NCBI GenBank assembly: GCA_937944035.1
Contig: CALDZQ010000238.1
Span: forward strand, 1 to 6,107
DNA: 6,107 nt
Direction of reading: 5' to 3'
Origin: an uncultured Neomegalonema sp.
Lineage (GTDB): Bacteria; Pseudomonadota; Alphaproteobacteria; Rhodobacterales; Rhodobacteraceae
This document shows, piece after piece, positions 1 to 5,022 of this stretch. The translations under genes were made by a program, and so were the position numbers. The first letter of the stretch is position 1. Each line of letters starts with the position of its first letter. Below the pieces are notes generated by a model. It ran no database searches and was not told where the DNA came from. It saw nothing but the letters and a program-made list of their open reading frames with translations.

Positions 1-528
1 GCGCACGATTTGCGGCAGCTCGATGTCGATAACCTGCGTCCAGTAATCACGCGGGACGTTGATTTGTGCGGGAGCCGATCCGCGCCATGCCATTTCGATC
101 ACGCGGTTCAGGACTTCGGCCATACGCGACGGGTCGCGAACCTCTTCCTGATAGCAGACCATGTCCTCAAACAGTTTCATCTGTTCGATTTCCTGGAAAC
201 CGCCCTGACCGATGGTCTTATTTGCCGCTTGCGGTGTGACCAGCAGCATGGGGGTGTGGTTCCAGTAAGCCGTTTTCACGGGCGTCACGAAGTTGGTGAT
301 GCCGGGGCCGTTTTGGGCGACGGCCATGCACATTTTTCCTGTCGCGCGGGTGAAACCGTCCGCGATCATGCCGCCTGATGTTTCATGGGCGCAGTCCCAG
401 AAGGTGATGCCCGCTTGCGGGAACAGATCGGAGATCGGCATCATGGCCGAGCCGATAATTCCAAACGCGTGTTCGATGCCGTGCATTTGCAGCACTTTTA
501 CGAACGCTTCCTCGGTGGTCATTTTCAT
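1..528 (-). CDS. xsc: Sulfoacetaldehyde acetyltransferase, N-terminal part (runs off left edge)
   Basis: This is the first 176 codons of Xsc, a thiamine-diphosphate enzyme that converts sulfoacetaldehyde and phosphate to acetyl phosphate and sulfite. It is the desulfonation step in the use of taurine and related sulfonates, and it acts in the cytoplasm. The visible part is the N-terminal TPP-binding (pyrimidine) domain. Features seen are MKMTTEEAFVKVLQMHGIEH at the start, the conserved glutamate in CAHETSGG (E49, the residue that activates TPP in this superfamily), ATGKM, AQNGPGITNFVTPVKTAYWN, and NKTIGQGGFQEIEQMKLFED. These stretches match Xsc much better than acetolactate synthase or other TPP enzymes. 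The ATG at 528 is chosen because AGAGGGA (537-543) lies 8 nt upstream; the in-frame ATG at 522 is less well spaced. The frame is open to base 1. Downstream genes, where pta often lies in other genomes, are outside the window. Confidence 0.96.
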   Translation of the reverse strand, partial: MKMTTEEAFVKVLQMHGIEHAFGIIGSAMMPISDLFPQAGITFWDCAHETSGGMIADGFTRATGKMCMAVAQNGPGITNFVTPVKTAYWNHTPMLLVTPQAANKTIGQGGFQEIEQMKLFEDMVCYQEEVRDPSRMAEVLNRVIEMAWRGSAPAQINVPRDYWTQVIDIELPQIVR

Positions 529-544
529 CAGTCAGATCCCTCTG

Positions 545-553
545 ATTATAGCA
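545..553 (-). promoter_or_regulatory. Extended -10 promoter-like sequence before xsc
   Basis: The minus strand reads TGCTATAAT here, a perfect -10 hexamer with the TGn extension, and there is no recognisable -35 box about 17 bp upstream. Transcription would start near 538, only about 10 nt before the xsc ATG at 528 and inside the Shine-Dalgarno AGAGGGA (537-543). So either the transcript would be nearly leaderless or this match is chance. Confidence 0.25.
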
Positions 554-689
554 AGTCATTCGGTTGGCACGATGGCGTCGACTCACTGCCGTTCGCCGTT
601 ACACCGTTTCATTTATGATGGCATAGCAAAAAAACGAGACTCTAAATATCAAAATTTGAATGCAGCTTTACTATAATTAATATCATCAT

Positions 690-706
690 GGCTGTTCCAG
701 TGCCAA
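690..706 (-). promoter_or_regulatory. Sigma-54-like -24/-12 element upstream of xsc
   Basis: On the minus strand the sequence is TTGGCAC, then TGGAA, then CAGCC. The -24 box TGGCAC is perfect and the GG-N10-GC spacing is exact. The -12 box lacks the usual TT before GC. A start near 678 would give a leader of about 150 nt before xsc. This is a candidate only; no activator-binding sites were recognised. Confidence 0.2.
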
Positions 707-725
707 ATAAGCCTTTGGATAAGGC
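705..725 (-). terminator. Weak intrinsic terminator candidate after the dehydrogenase gene
   Basis: On the minus strand a perfect 5-bp stem (GCCTT / AAGGC, loop ATCCA) is followed at once by TTATTT. It lies about 93 nt past the dehydrogenase stop codon and ahead of the xsc promoter region, the right order for insulating the two genes. The stem is short, so efficiency would be low unless it acts with the hairpin at 769-789. Confidence 0.3.
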
Positions 726-768
726 CAGATGGTGATCCAGTTTAAGTTTGTCGTGGCGGAAAGTGTAG

Positions 769-789
769 CCTCCGCGCGCTTTGCGGAGG
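769..789 (-). terminator. GC-rich hairpin just downstream of the dehydrogenase gene
   Basis: CCTCCGC (769-775) and GCGGAGG (783-789) form a perfect 7-bp stem with a 7-nt loop, starting about 28 nt after the dehydrogenase stop. On the minus strand it is followed by CTACACTTTCC and not by a clean U tract. It may stabilise the 3' end or terminate with help. Confidence 0.4.
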
Positions 790-817
790 GGCGGTGATTC
801 AGCGCAGGGCGGACCCC

Positions 818-1582
818 TTAACGCGGGGGCAGGCGCAGGGCGCCGTCGAGGCGGATGACCTCGCCGTTCAGCATCGGGTTGCGGGCGATGTGTTGGACCA
901 GCATGGCGAACTCGGACGGATCGCCGAGGCGTGAGGGGCAGGGGACGCTGCCGCCCAGCGCGTCCTGCACGTCTTGGGGCAGTCCTTCCATCAACGGGGT
1001 TTTAAACAGGCCCGGCGCGATGCACATGACGCGCACCCCGTCGCGGGCGAGATCGCGGGCCATCGGCAGGGTCATCGCGGCGACGCCGCCTTTGGAGGCG
1101 GCATAGGCGACCTGGCCGATCTGGCCCTCATAGGCGGCAATCGAGGCGGTGTTGATGATGACGCCGCGCCCGCCGCCGTCGAGCGGGTCCAGCCCGACCA
1201 TCGCGGCGGCGGCCTGGGAGGCGAGGTTGAAGACGCCCGTGAGGTTGATGGCGATGGCTTTGGCGAAGAGGGCGGCATCATGCGCGCCCTCGCGGCCCAC
1301 GGTTTTCGCCCCCGGTGCAATGCCCGCGCAGGCGACGGAGAGGCGGGCGGGGCCGTTGGCGGCGGCGGCTTGGTCGAGCGCCGCCGCGACGCTGTCGGGG
1401 TCGGTCACGTCGGTGCGGATGTAGAGCGCGCCTGTCTCCGAGGCGACGCGTGCGCCGCGATCCCCGTCGAGGTCGAGCAGGGCGACGGGGCAACCCGCCT
1501 TGCGCATCCGCCGCGCCACGGCTTCACCAAGCCCCGATGCACCGCCGGAAATAACGACGGGGGTTTGCGCGGACAGGTGCAT
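818..1582 (-). CDS. Short-chain dehydrogenase, HSD10 / 3-hydroxyacyl-CoA dehydrogenase type 2 group
   Basis: This 254-residue classical short-chain dehydrogenase/reductase probably oxidises (2-methyl-)3-hydroxyacyl-CoA with NAD, a step in fatty acid or isoleucine breakdown in the cytoplasm. The Rossmann glycine motif is SGGASGLG (12-19), and D37 ends the second strand, which favours NAD over NADP. N113, S147 and the Y160-x3-K164 pair form the catalytic set. The 17-beta-HSD10 fingerprint is clear: GVIINTASIAAYEGQ (140-154), APGLFKTPL (189-197), PSRLGDP (216-222), and NPMLNGEVIRLDGA (235-248). These match human HSD10 closely, so the subgroup is fairly sure and the exact substrate is inferred. 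The ATG at 1582 is preferred over upstream in-frame starts because GAGGAG (1589-1594) sits 6 nt before it; longer frames would run into the divergent gene. The usual first Thr of the glycine motif is Ser, a mild variation. Confidence 0.9.
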   Translation of the reverse strand: MHLSAQTPVVISGGASGLGEAVARRMRKAGCPVALLDLDGDRGARVASETGALYIRTDVTDPDSVAAALDQAAAANGPARLSVACAGIAPGAKTVGREGAHDAALFAKAIAINLTGVFNLASQAAAAMVGLDPLDGGGRGVIINTASIAAYEGQIGQVAYAASKGGVAAMTLPMARDLARDGVRVMCIAPGLFKTPLMEGLPQDVQDALGGSVPCPSRLGDPSEFAMLVQHIARNPMLNGEVIRLDGALRLPPR

Positions 1583-1656
1583 GGCTTTCTCCTCGGATTT
1601 TTGCAAAGTTGAGGCATATTGACCGTATTGCGTCCGTTTGCCCACAGGAGAATCCG
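1583..1656. promoter_or_regulatory. Divergent promoter region
   Basis: These 74 bp separate two start codons facing apart and must hold both promoters unless one lies inside the opposite gene. Each side has a good ribosome-binding site: GAGGAG at 1589-1594 for the minus gene and AGGAG at 1646-1650 for the plus gene. On the plus strand TTGCAA (1601-1606), 17 bp, then CGTATT (1624-1629) is the best but weak sigma-70-like pair. No clear operator palindrome was seen. Confidence 0.45.
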
Positions 1657-2463
1657 ATGACGCCCCCCGTTTCCGATACCATGCGCCGCCGTATTCTCTC
1701 GGAGTTGGCTGATATTGAAGCCAAAGAGGATGCGCGGATTTTGTTCGCCGTTGAATCCGGCTCGCGGGCATGGGGGTTTCATTCGACGGATAGCGACTAT
1801 GACGTGCGGTTTGTCTATGTGCGGCCCGTTGATTGGCATCTGTCGCTGAAGCCGGGGCGGGATGTGATTGAGCGGCCTGTGGACGCGGTGCTGGATGTTT
1901 CCGGCTGGGATTTGCGCAAAGCGCTCAATCTGGCTCTCGGCTCGAACGCGGTGATCTCCGAATGGCTGCAATCCCCGATCCGGTATATCGCGGATGAAGA
2001 GGCGGTGGGCGTTTTGACCGCTTTCACCCGCAAGGCGCTCGACCGGCGGTCGGTGACTTGGCACTACCTGTCATTGCTGAAACGTCAGCGCGCGCGGCTG
2101 ATCGGACCGGAGGGCGGGGTGCGGTTGAAGCGGTATTTCTATTGCCTGCGCCCCGCGCTGACCTTGCGCTGGATGCGCTTGAAGCTGTCGGCTATGCCGC
2201 CGATGGATATGGAAACGCTGATGGCGGGGTGCGATTTGGACGGGGCCATCCGTTCGCTGGCCGATGATCTGATCGCGCTTAAAAAGCGGGTGACGGAACA
2301 GCGGGAGGAAGGCGCTTCGGTTCCGGGGCTGGATAGGATGATCGCATTCGAACAACAGGCGGCGGAAGAATGGCTCAATTTCAACGCGAAATCCGTCCCT
2401 GAGCCGGATTTGATCGGCGCGGCGGAGGCGATACATAGGTCGTATGTGCGGGCTTTAGGATAG
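1657..2463 (+). CDS. Predicted nucleotidyltransferase, YcgL/RlaP family (COG3541, PF10127)
   Basis: This 268-residue protein belongs to the DNA polymerase beta-like nucleotidyltransferase superfamily, in the family once called YcgL and now RlaP. The active-site motif is ESGSRAWGF (33-41) followed by STDSDYDVRF (43-52), giving G35-S36 and the metal-binding pair D47/D49. D80 in the VLDVSGWDLRKAL block (78-90) is the likely third carboxylate. LKRYFYCLRPAL (157-168) is another hallmark of this family. The catalytic residues are intact, so it should transfer a nucleotide, but the substrate is unknown; a role in RNA repair has been proposed for relatives next to RNA ligases, and no ligase is visible here. 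The ATG at 1657 follows AGGAG (1646-1650) by 6 nt. The truncated pirin frame starts 43 bp after its stop and is probably co-transcribed. Confidence 0.9.
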   Translation: MTPPVSDTMRRRILSELADIEAKEDARILFAVESGSRAWGFHSTDSDYDVRFVYVRPVDWHLSLKPGRDVIERPVDAVLDVSGWDLRKALNLALGSNAVISEWLQSPIRYIADEEAVGVLTAFTRKALDRRSVTWHYLSLLKRQRARLIGPEGGVRLKRYFYCLRPALTLRWMRLKLSAMPPMDMETLMAGCDLDGAIRSLADDLIALKKRVTEQREEGASVPGLDRMIAFEQQAAEEWLNFNAKSVPEPDLIGAAEAIHRSYVRALG

Positions 2464-2475
2464 TGCCGTGAAACC

Positions 2476-2505
2476 GGAGAAATAAGGAGAAATAAGGAGA
2501 AATAA
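2476..2505 (+). repeat. Three tandem 10-bp repeats carrying Shine-Dalgarno cores
   Basis: GGAGAAATAA occurs three times without change, head to tail, and ends 1 nt before the ATG at 2507. Every unit contains a GGAG ribosome-binding core. Only the last (2496-2499) is spaced correctly, 7 nt before the ATG; the other two are 17 and 27 nt away. Such a short perfect array is prone to slippage, which could add or remove units, but any one remaining unit would still supply a ribosome-binding site. Confidence 0.95.
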
Positions 2506-2506
2506 T

Positions 2507-2671
2507 ATGAGCTGGTCCCCTGATCCCGATCCCGTCCCCGGTGATGCCGCGTCGGTGGATGCGATTAAGACCGTTATCACGCCGCGTGCGGTGGATTTGG
2601 GGGAGATGACGGTGCGCCGTGCGCTGCCCTCGACCAAGGGGCAGTTGGTGGGGCGGGGTAAGCACGGTTGA
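2507..2671 (+). pseudogene. Truncated pirin, N-terminal fragment only
   Basis: This 54-codon frame starts MSWSPDPDPVPGDAASVDAI and continues with VITPRAVDLGEMTVRRALPS and then GQLVG. That is the expected opening of alphaproteobacterial pirin-like proteins (cupin fold), in which the block after the last VG should read like PFIFFDQMGP and continue for some 230 or more residues, including the metal-binding histidines. Here the match stops at about residue 49 (near base 2653); five unrelated residues and a TGA follow. No cupin motifs were found downstream in any frame, so a simple frameshift does not explain it; a deletion or rearrangement fits better. Translation signals remain good (GGAG at 2496-2499), so a short peptide could still be made, but it cannot have pirin activity. 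Family assignment is from memory of the N-terminal pattern. Confidence 0.75.
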
Positions 2672-2694
2672 TGTGCGCCGTGACCTTGAAGCCA

Positions 2695-2700
2695 TATAAT
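2695..2700 (+). promoter_or_regulatory. Consensus -10 box after the pirin fragment
   Basis: TATAAT is perfect, but no good -35 hexamer lies 16-18 bp upstream; TTGATG at 2668-2673 would give a 21-bp spacer. If used, it would start transcription near 2707 and leave a leader of over 100 nt before the hypothetical gene. Confidence 0.2.
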
Positions 2701-2748
2701 GAGTTGTCTTACCGCGACGGTGTTCTGCCTCCGGTATCGATTTGGCAC

Positions 2749-2776
2749 TTGACGGGCGCTGGTGCGGGTGGATAAG
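2749..2776 (+). promoter_or_regulatory. Sigma-70-type promoter candidate for the hypothetical gene
   Basis: TTGACG (2749-2754), preceded by C as in the CTTGAC -35 form common in alphaproteobacteria, is followed after 16 bp by GATAAG (2771-2776), which matches 4 of 6 positions of the -10 consensus. Transcription would start near 2783, about 30-40 nt before the gene start. It is the best placed promoter for the downstream gene, which seems separate from the nucleotidyltransferase and pirin unit. Confidence 0.4.
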
Positions 2777-2822
2777 TTCCTTTTTTGTTCGATATGACGA
2801 AGGGACTTTTACGCTGGACTGG

Positions 2823-3485
2823 ATGCTCGCCATAGACCGCAATCGGGATGCGTTGCTGCGGATGGTTGCCGCGCTGCTCGTGATGGCGGGCGGCGGGGTG
2901 GTGTCTGTGCTGCCGCGCTCGGTTCGGACCGAGATTTTCAGCGTGTTGCGGCCTGCGGAATCCGCTTTGCGGCGGCTTGTGCTGGTGGTGAAGGAAGTTC
3001 TGGCGATTCAGGCGGGGGTCGCCGCCGCGCGGGGCGCGGGGACGGGGCCGGTTGGCGCGTCTTCGGGCGCGGGCGTTCGTGTGCCGTCGATTGCGCTGTT
3101 TGATCGTAGAAAATGCTTTGATTTCAAAGGCCACCCGCCCGTCACGCGCGGTAATCCGCGTGTCTGGATGCCGGGGATGGAGTATCCGGTTTTTGAGCCG
3201 AAAACCGTACCGCTGCCCGATGATCCGGTGAGTGCGGAGCGCCTGTGCCGCCGTCTGCAAGCGTTGCAGCGGGCGCTGGGTGATTTGCCGAAGCAGGCGC
3301 GCAGGCTGGCGCGGTGGCAGGCGAAGCGGGATGCGGTGGTGTCTGAACGGCCAAGTTATCCGCCGATACGGCCCGGCCGGCCGCCGGGTTATCGGGCGCG
3401 GATTTCCCATCCGGTCGATTCCGTCCTGCAAGATTGCCACGCGCTGGCGCTGTATGCGCTGCACGATCCGCCGGATACGTCGTGA
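2823..3485 (+). CDS. Conserved hypothetical protein of alphaproteobacterial type
   Basis: This 220-residue protein has no function I can name, but its layout resembles a hypothetical family I recall from alphaproteobacteria. The N-terminal part contains NRDALLRMVAALL (7-19) and LRPAESALRRLVLV (42-55), helical and partly hydrophobic but without a convincing membrane segment. A Gly/Ala-rich linker follows (64-85), then FDRRKCF (93-99). A basic helical block, ERLCRRLQALQRALGDLP (139-156) and QARRLARWQAKRD (158-170), leads into RPGRPPGYRAR (183-193), then HPVDSVLQDCHALA (196-209). There are no catalytic motifs. The start is uncertain: the ATG at 2823 is 17 nt from the only Shine-Dalgarno-like sequence (AAGGGA, 2800-2805), whereas an in-frame CTG at 2814 would be 8 nt away and give an N-terminus reading (M)DWMLAIDRN. 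It converges with gdhA across two GC hairpins. Confidence 0.75.
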   Translation: MLAIDRNRDALLRMVAALLVMAGGGVVSVLPRSVRTEIFSVLRPAESALRRLVLVVKEVLAIQAGVAAARGAGTGPVGASSGAGVRVPSIALFDRRKCFDFKGHPPVTRGNPRVWMPGMEYPVFEPKTVPLPDDPVSAERLCRRLQALQRALGDLPKQARRLARWQAKRDAVVSERPSYPPIRPGRPPGYRARISHPVDSVLQDCHALALYALHDPPDTS

Positions 3486-3513
3486 GGGGTGTCGGGGATT
3501 TAAGGGTTTGGGT

Positions 3514-3536
3514 TGCCCCGCGTTTGGCGCGGGGCA
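3514..3536. terminator. GC palindrome 1 between convergent genes
   Basis: TGCCCCGCG (3514-3522) and CGCGGGGCA (3528-3536) form a perfect 9-bp stem with loop TTTGG. It lies 28 bp past the stop of the hypothetical gene. No U tract follows on either strand, so classical rho-independent termination is uncertain. The stem is strong in both directions and sits where a bidirectional terminator would be expected. It is one of two similar copies; see the partner at 3564-3584. Confidence 0.55.
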
Positions 3537-3563
3537 GGGTAGAATTGTGCGTGGTCGACAGAC

Positions 3564-3584
3564 GCCCCGCATCGAGTGCGGGGC
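3564..3584. terminator. GC palindrome 2 between convergent genes
   Basis: GCCCCGCA (3564-3571) and TGCGGGGC (3577-3584) form a perfect 8-bp stem with loop TCGAG. It lies 13 bp beyond the gdhA stop codon. It shares both stem halves and the trailing AGGG with the copy 49 bp away, while the loops differ, which suggests a repeated palindromic element that also serves as a 3'-end structure. Confidence 0.55.
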
Positions 3585-3597
3585 AGGGCGTAAAGTG

Positions 3598-5022
3598 TTA
3601 CAATCCCAATGACTTATAGCTTTCGGCCACGCGCCCGATCGAGATCAGGAAGGCCGCTGTGCGCAGGTCTACCCCCTCATGGGCGCGCTCGTGCCAGATC
3701 TCGGCCATGTTCTGATAGGCGATGCGCATCGTGTCATCGAGGCCGGAGCGCACGAGGGTCAGCTCATCGGCCCCTTGCAGAATGCGTTCGCGGTTGCCGG
3801 CGCTGAAGCTTTTGCCGGTGATGGTCTCGATTTCGTCGACCAGCAGGTTGTGGAAGCCTTCCTCCTGCCGCCGCTGCATCCGGCCGAAGCGGATATGGGA
3901 GAGGTTTTTGACCCACTCGAAATACGACACCGTCACACCGCCGGCGTTGGCGTACATATCGGGGATAATGACACAGCCCTTGGCGCGCAGGGTCTGGTCG
4001 GCCCCCGCCGTAACCGGCCCGTTCGCCGCCTCGATAATCAACGGCGCCGAAATGCGCTCGGCATTGGACATATTGATGACGCCCTCCAGCGCGGCCGGGA
4101 TCAGGATGTCGCACTCGTTCTCCAGCACTTTCGAGCCATCGGCGACATACCGGGCATCGGCGTATCCGCGAATGCCGCCATGCTCGGCGATATGGGCCTT
4201 AACGCTTTCAATATGCAGCCCTTTTTCGTTCACCAGCGCACCGTCACGCTCGATAATCGCGGTGATCTTGCAGCCGTCCTCCTCCTCAAGGAATTTCGCC
4301 GCGTGATAGCCGACATTGCCCAGACCCTGCACAATCACGCGCTTTCCATCCAGCGTTCCGCTGAGATTTGCGGCGGCTACGTCTTTGGGGTGGCGGAAAA
4401 ATTCCTGCAACGCGTATTGAACACCGCGCCCTGTCGCCTCGGTCCGGCCCGCGATGCCGCCGACATTACGCGGTTTTCCGGTCACGCAGGCGCGGGCGTT
4501 GATGTCGTCGGTTTTCACGCGCTTATAGGCATCGGCAATCCAGGCCATCTCGCGCTCGCCCGTCCCCATATCGGGGGCCGGAACGTTTTGGGCGGGGTGG
4601 ATCAGGTCGCGTTTGATGAGTTCATAGGCAAACCGCCGGGTAATGCGCTCCAGCTCATCAACGTCCCAGGCATTCGGATCAATGCACAGACCGCCTTTCG
4701 AGCCGCCAAACGGCACTTCGACCAGCGCACATTTGTAGGTCATCAGCGCGGCCAGCGCCTCAACCTCGTTCTGCTCGACCGCGAGGGAGTAGCGAATGCC
4801 GCCTTTAACAGGCTCGGAATGCTCGGAATGAACCGAGCGGTAGCCCGTGAAAGTGACGATCTCGCCGCGCAATTTCACCCCGAAGCGGACGATATACGTG
4901 GAGTTTGCGACGCGGATTTTCTCGGCCATGCCCGGCGGCAAATCCATGAGCGAAGCGGCGCGGTTGAACATCATATCAACAGAATCGCGAAAGCTCGGTT
5001 CGCCTGTCACTGTTCCGCTCAT
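3598..5022 (-). CDS. gdhA: Glutamate dehydrogenase, probably NAD-specific
   Basis: This complete 474-residue Glu/Leu/Phe/Val dehydrogenase interconverts glutamate with 2-oxoglutarate and ammonia in the cytoplasm. The N-terminal substrate domain has PVKGGIRYS (71-79), MTYKCALVEVPFGGSKGG (94-111) with substrate lysine K97 and catalytic K109, and PAPDMGTGE (148-156) with the catalytic aspartate D151. The Rossmann part follows after GRTEATGRGV (192-201): QGLGNVG (232-238) is the dinucleotide motif, and E258 ends the second strand, suggesting NAD rather than NADP. Further hallmarks are ILIPAALEGVIN, IIEAANGPVT, and PDMYANAGGVTVSYFEW. Substrate choice of glutamate over other amino acids is inferred from overall likeness to alphaproteobacterial glutamate dehydrogenases; the symbol is conventional. 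The ATG at 5022 is set by AAGGAG (5032-5037), about 9 nt upstream. It lies downstream of hrpB on the same strand, but the 190-bp gap suggests its own promoter. Confidence 0.93.
   Translation of the reverse strand: MSGTVTGEPSFRDSVDMMFNRAASLMDLPPGMAEKIRVANSTYIVRFGVKLRGEIVTFTGYRSVHSEHSEPVKGGIRYSLAVEQNEVEALAALMTYKCALVEVPFGGSKGGLCIDPNAWDVDELERITRRFAYELIKRDLIHPAQNVPAPDMGTGEREMAWIADAYKRVKTDDINARACVTGKPRNVGGIAGRTEATGRGVQYALQEFFRHPKDVAAANLSGTLDGKRVIVQGLGNVGYHAAKFLEEEDGCKITAIIERDGALVNEKGLHIESVKAHIAEHGGIRGYADARYVADGSKVLENECDILIPAALEGVINMSNAERISAPLIIEAANGPVTAGADQTLRAKGCVIIPDMYANAGGVTVSYFEWVKNLSHIRFGRMQRRQEEGFHNLLVDEIETITGKSFSAGNRERILQGADELTLVRSGLDDTMRIAYQNMAEIWHERAHEGVDLRTAAFLISIGRVAESYKSLGL

Larger units (their letters stand above)
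529..817. other. Intergenic spacer between xsc and the short-chain dehydrogenase gene
   Basis: This 289-bp stretch has no convincing gene. It lies downstream of the dehydrogenase (stop at 818) and upstream of xsc, both on the minus strand. The half near the dehydrogenase is GC-rich and carries hairpins. Bases about 610-690 are strongly AT-rich, with a run of seven A at 628-634, as expected of a promoter region. For xsc, reading the minus strand, I see a -24/-12-like GG-N10-GC element (690-706) and a perfect TATAAT with an upstream TG (545-553). None is decisive. A plus-strand TATAAT at 672-677 has no matching -35 box and no gene behind it. Confidence 0.7.

Noticed and set aside
628..659. Run of seven A with a nearby TCAAA/TTTGA dyad, considered as a terminator on the minus strand
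   Set aside because: No stable stem directly precedes the T run on the minus strand, and it would stop transcription into xsc; it is better seen as AT-rich promoter DNA.
688..735. A 15-residue plus-strand frame behind a TATAAT box (672-677)
   Set aside because: There is no Shine-Dalgarno sequence, the -10 box is too close to the ATG, and the peptide is not recognisable.
974..1612. 212-codon plus-strand frame opposite the dehydrogenase
   Set aside because: It is a shadow of the strongly supported minus-strand gene, with Gly/Asp/Ala-rich low-complexity content.
1609..1656. Upstream ATG extending the nucleotidyltransferase by 16 codons
   Set aside because: The ATG at 1657 has AGGAG at the right distance; the upstream one has no such signal and would cover the presumed promoter.
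1583..1771. N-terminal extension of the dehydrogenase by 63 codons
   Set aside because: It would overlap the divergent nucleotidyltransferase gene, and the internal ATG at 1582 has an excellent ribosome-binding site and matches the family start.
2671..2775. A 34-residue plus-strand frame whose ATG overlaps the pirin-fragment stop (TGATG)
   Set aside because: The overlap looks like translational coupling, but the product resembles nothing I know, it has no ribosome-binding site of its own, and the region is probably a rearrangement junction.
2709..3572. 287-codon minus-strand frame opposite the hypothetical gene
   Set aside because: It is rich in Arg and Pro, as antisense frames in GC-rich DNA tend to be, and it has no ribosome-binding site. 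The plus-strand frame carries the recognisable conserved blocks.
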